From Kibdelosporangium banguiense (GTDB lineage: Bacteria > Actinomycetota > Actinomycetes > Mycobacteriales > Pseudonocardiaceae): a stretch of 64,000 nucleotides of DNA. A program made the translations under genes and the position numbers. Shown one piece after another: positions 61,331 to 64,000 of this stretch. The notes under the pieces were generated by a model, which was given only the letters and a program-made list of their open reading frames with translations, was not told where the DNA came from and made no database searches. Each line of letters starts with the position of its first letter. Position 1 is the stretch's first letter. The DNA lies in NCBI RefSeq assembly GCF_017876405.1, contig NZ_JAGINW010000001.1:4911203-4975202 (forward strand), written 5' to 3'.

Positions 61331-61642
61331 CCAGTATGGACATAAACGTCCTGATTAGAATCTCGGCCAGGTTGGTGCTGAGTATTCGCGGCCTGCCCGC
61401 TCTGTCGCCGACTCATGCGTGACTTCACCGAGATCCTTGCGACTGTCGCTTGCCTGCCGGAGTCAATGCTGTTTGCCTAGGCCTGGTTCTTGCCCCACCT
61501 GTTGATCCAGCCTTGTCGGTGAGGGCAAGTCCCCGCCCGGCAACGCGCTGGTCTTCAACTGCTCGGGACCGAACCAGGCCCGCCGGATCTTTACCGCGTC
61601 AACCGGTCTTGTGGGCGCTTCCGTGGACGTCAGTGCCTTGTC
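61331..61642. other. 312-bp gap with possible gene debris
   Basis: No intact gene. One short open stretch (61518-61646) encodes NALVFNCSGPNQARRIF and stops at TAA 61644; its C-N-Q pattern recalls the end of a ricin-type lectin repeat, but it is too short to assign. Confidence 0.3.
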
Positions 61643-62845
61643 CTAATGGCTGGCGCTCTGTCCATTAGGGACTCTGGTTGGTCGTAGCCTGCTCTGGGAT
61701 TGGGTGATTGTGGGGGTGGGGTCGCTGATGTGCAGGATTGCGTCGGTTTTGTCGAGGGTTTCTTGGTTGAGGGGGAAGTAGCCCTGTTGTGGGGTTGTGT
61801 CGGTGCGGGTGTTGGCGGGAGGGATTGCGGTTGCTGGGGTGAGGGCCCAGATGGGGGTGCGGCTTTGCTGGAAGCCTTCGTAGGTGTCCGGTTCGGGGGC
61901 TTGGAGGTTGAGGGTTTCGCTGCGGCCCAGGGTGCTGGCGATGAATGTGTACCGGTCGTCGAGCAGCGAGGCCAGGATGGCCCCGGCGGAGAACCAGGTG
62001 AGGGTCATGCCTGCCATGGGCATGGCGCTCCTGCTTCGTTGGAGGTGGACGTTGTGGGCGAAGACCAGGGTCGGCCCGCGCCTGGCCTCAATGGTTCGGA
62101 TGTCCAGGAGGTTCTGGGCCATGAGTGCGTCTCGGGTGGCGAGCAGGCTTGAGATGCGGGCGGTCTCGTCGTCGATGCGCTGGGCTGATTGTTTGTGGTA
62201 CCGCAGTAGGCCGAGGGCTGTGGTGAGGTGGGTTTTGGCCCTGAACCAGTGGGCGCGTGATGTTGCTGCGATCAGTTCCGGGGCGCGTGCGTAGAGCGAG
62301 GTGAGCATGTCGTCGGCGATTGCCCGCAGTGCTTCGGCTTGGGGTGTGGCGCCGATTGACTTGGTTGGGTCCAGGATTGCCTCGGTGCGGTTCCACTGTT
62401 CGTCGTCGCCGACGAGGCTGAGGTCCTGGTCGAGGTTCAGGTAGTCGCGGGCGTATTCGAGATAGATCCGCGGGCTGGGTGCGCTGGTGTTCTCCATCTC
62501 GGCGTCGAAGCCGTGGAAGGTCAACTGCTCTTCCGGCGGACGGTTCTCGTTGTGGTGGCGCATCCAGGTGACCAGGTGCCTGTTGGCGTCCACGGCTCCG
62601 AAGCCGGTTGAGAAGCCTTCGCTCATCACTGTGTCGAGGGTTCCCACTCCGTCTTGGACGAAGTCGTTCACGATGAGTGCCGCTGCTCGGTCGACCTCCA
62701 GGGCGATCGACCTGAAGCCGAGGCCCGCCAGTTGACTGAACAGCTCGTTGCGGACCCAGGCGAAGGCCGGCTCCTTGTGGGCCGGTTCGCCGAGTGCAAG
62801 CAGTTCGCATGACGGGGTGACGAAGTCTCGAATGTCCTGAGTCAT
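61643..62845 (-). CDS. Erythromycin esterase family protein
   Basis: A 400-residue EreA/EreB-superfamily hydrolase. I took the ATG at 62845 (TQDIRDFVTPSCELLALGEP), because the longer frame runs across the divergent promoter and into the MerR gene. Family motifs are recognisable but varied: LLALGEPAHKEPAF, IALEVDRAAALIVNDFV, TFHGFDAE and LVFAHNVHLQRS. It may hydrolyse a macrolide or another ester, or be a non-resistance paralogue. It is divergent from a double-MerR regulator that probably controls it. Confidence 0.82.
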   Translation of the reverse strand: MTQDIRDFVTPSCELLALGEPAHKEPAFAWVRNELFSQLAGLGFRSIALEVDRAAALIVNDFVQDGVGTLDTVMSEGFSTGFGAVDANRHLVTWMRHHNENRPPEEQLTFHGFDAEMENTSAPSPRIYLEYARDYLNLDQDLSLVGDDEQWNRTEAILDPTKSIGATPQAEALRAIADDMLTSLYARAPELIAATSRAHWFRAKTHLTTALGLLRYHKQSAQRIDDETARISSLLATRDALMAQNLLDIRTIEARRGPTLVFAHNVHLQRSRSAMPMAGMTLTWFSAGAILASLLDDRYTFIASTLGRSETLNLQAPEPDTYEGFQQSRTPIWALTPATAIPPANTRTDTTPQQGYFPLNQETLDKTDAILHISDPTPTITQSQSRLRPTRVPNGQSASH

Positions 62846-62926
62846 GTGTATGAATCGTATCGTTGAAAGCTCGGTTGATACTTTTGTGGCGCTGGCCTCT
62901 CGGCAGTGCTGTAAAGTCTCAAACCG

Positions 62927-63637
62927 ATGATCACCCTGCGGCCGGCTGACCTCGCGCGTGAGCACGGCCTCTCGACCCAGGCGGTCCGTAACTACGAGCG
63001 GGACGGGTTCATCCCGCCCGCGGAGCGCACTCAGAGCGGTTACCGGATTTACACCGAGGTGCACGCGGCAGCGCTCCGCGCCTATCTGGCGCTCATTGCG
63101 GCATATGGGCACTCAATCGGCGGGCAGATCATGACTGCGATCCACCGGGGCGCACTCGAGGATGCACTTCGGAGCATTGCTTTTGGGCACAACCAATTGC
63201 TCCGAGATCAGGACACTCTCGATGCGGTGCGCACGGCGGTCAATCACCTGGCAATGGAGTCCACTGTGGCTCCAGATCGGCCGATTGCCCGGAGTGTCGG
63301 TGAACTCGCACGTCAGCTCCGGGTCACCCCGGCGACCCTGCGTTCCTGGGAGGATGTCGGCATTCTCGTCCCAGTGCGGGACCCGGTCACCGGATATCGC
63401 GTCTTCCAAGCGAGCGACATCCGCGATGCCGAGCTCGCCCATCTCCTCAGGCGCGGGGGCTATCCATTGGACCGCATATCCACCGTGGTTCAACAGATTC
63501 GGACAGCCGGCGGCACGGAAACCCTGTCCAGGGCTCTTGATGACTGGCGGCGGAAGCTGACCACGCAGGGCCTGGCCATGCTCGACTCGGCGGTGCACCT
63601 CAGCCGCTATCTGGGCCTGATCGACCTGCTGGACTAG
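62927..63637 (+). CDS. TioE-type regulator with two MerR HTH domains
   Basis: A 236-residue regulator with two MerR-like winged helices: residues 1-70 (LRPADLAREHGLSTQAVRNY, GYRIYTEV) and about 121-190 (ARSVGELARQLRVTPATLRS, GYRVFQASDIR). TioE-type proteins occur in natural-product and resistance loci. The ATG is 81 bp from the divergent esterase-family gene, which implies shared control. Confidence 0.87.
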   Translation: MITLRPADLAREHGLSTQAVRNYERDGFIPPAERTQSGYRIYTEVHAAALRAYLALIAAYGHSIGGQIMTAIHRGALEDALRSIAFGHNQLLRDQDTLDAVRTAVNHLAMESTVAPDRPIARSVGELARQLRVTPATLRSWEDVGILVPVRDPVTGYRVFQASDIRDAELAHLLRRGGYPLDRISTVVQQIRTAGGTETLSRALDDWRRKLTTQGLAMLDSAVHLSRYLGLIDLLD

Positions 63638-63647
63638 GCTCATCAGG

Positions 63648-63878
63648 GTGACGGATGGTGAGCTGATCGTGGAGTTCGCCCTGGTCCGCCTGGATTATCC
63701 AGAGCTGGACCTGGAAGAGGCCGCCGCACTCGTGGTCCGCCGGATGGGCCCGGACCGCATGCTCGAGTTCGCCTCCGACAACCTCGCCACCCGCGGGGAG
63801 TTGCGTGGCGCGGTCTTTCCCTCTGCTGTGGAGCACGTGATGCGCGTGGTCTTGACGCTGCGTGGCCCCGCCGACTGA
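63648..63878 (+). CDS. Small hypothetical protein
   Basis: A 76-residue acidic protein from the GTG at 63648, 10 bp after the MerR-type gene. A helical pattern (LDLEEAAALVVRRMGPDRML) is visible; no family is recognised. The coding bias is good, so it is probably real and co-transcribed. Confidence 0.55.
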   Translation: MTDGELIVEFALVRLDYPELDLEEAAALVVRRMGPDRMLEFASDNLATRGELRGAVFPSAVEHVMRVVLTLRGPAD

Positions 63879-63921
63879 TCAGTGCCTGCCGCTCGTACTT
63901 CTGGCTGATCTGAAGTGCCAC

Positions 63922-64000
63922 ATGCTCTCGTACCATGAGTTGGTGTACGACCCCGTTCATGACAAGCCGCGCCCCCGGATGTGGTGGGACTGGGTGCTGG
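63922..64000 (+). CDS. Possible start of a gene running off the right edge
   Basis: An open frame from the ATG at 63922 (LSYHELVYDPVHDKPRPRMW) continues past the window. A downstream GTG is also possible as start. Too little is visible to name it. Confidence 0.35.
   Translation, partial: MLSYHELVYDPVHDKPRPRMWWDWVL

Noticed and set aside
61518-61646. Remnant of a ricin-type lectin gene
   Set aside because: Only about 42 codons with a faint C-N-Q pattern; too little to support a call.

Overview
The window is high-GC DNA from a soil-type actinomycete. GC-rich third codon positions, GTG/TTG starts, ATGA translational coupling, three large SARP/AfsR-type regulators, DUF3040 and DUF4873 proteins and a TioE-type double-MerR regulator all fit, and Pseudonocardiaceae is a plausible family, but I cannot fix the genus. 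I saw no tRNA, rRNA, CRISPR array or insertion sequence.

Left flank (1-18,964). In order: the end of a peptide/oligosaccharide ABC importer with a GH1 beta-glucosidase; a LuxR regulator built as a tandem duplication; a fused dehydroquinate-dehydratase-like/shikimate dehydrogenase protein; an adenosine deaminase; a TetR/DUF4873 divergent pair; a secreted GH29 alpha-L-fucosidase; a SARP/AfsR-like regulator; an FAD monooxygenase; DUF3040 and RecQ.

Centre (about 18,990-57,040). This is a biosynthetic gene cluster I do not recognise. Six promoter regions carry the same 18-bp box, TTGCGNN-N4-TTGCGNN, an 11-bp-period heptamer direct repeat typical of SARP binding sites. Four of the six have a plausible -10 hexamer 7-8 nt downstream. 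The boxes precede: a degenerate TPP-enzyme beta subunit; an alpha-oxoamine synthase with a ketosynthase; an ACP/KSIII/ketoreductase/acyl-CoA carboxylase operon; a divergent Baeyer-Villiger monooxygenase/FAD oxidase/cyclase-like/hydrolase operon; a ketosynthase/dehydratase/AMP-ligase/ACP operon that continues into trpD-, trpA-, ectC-, acyl-CoA dehydrogenase-, trpF- and trpC-like genes; and a PLP decarboxylase/GNAT/DUF6875/small-ORF/multicopper oxidase operon. A SARP gene sits between the two main operons. Inside the same span lie a two-component system, a second multicopper oxidase, and ahcY behind an S-adenosylhomocysteine riboswitch.

How it may work together. KSIII, ketoreductase, two Cys-active FabF-type ketosynthases (no chain-length-factor partner), a double-hotdog dehydratase, two ACPs and a malonyl-CoA-type carboxylase form a reducing type II acyl-chain assembly line. 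The trp-like set lacks trpE, trpG and trpB. TrpD, TrpF and TrpC have lost the residues that handle anthranilate, while TrpA keeps its catalytic acids. I infer a repurposed PRPP-to-heterocycle route that uses another amine, perhaps beta-enamino, substrate and could yield a pyrrole-like ring, with the EctC-like cupin and the acyl-CoA dehydrogenase as partners. The AMP-ligase carries a 25-bp tandem duplication that breaks its frame, so the cluster may be silent or the ligase mutant in this strain.

Right flank (57,067-64,000). A YciO-type protein, another SARP/AfsR regulator, an alpha/beta hydrolase, a 312-bp gap, an erythromycin-esterase-family protein divergent from a double-MerR regulator, and two short or partial ORFs.
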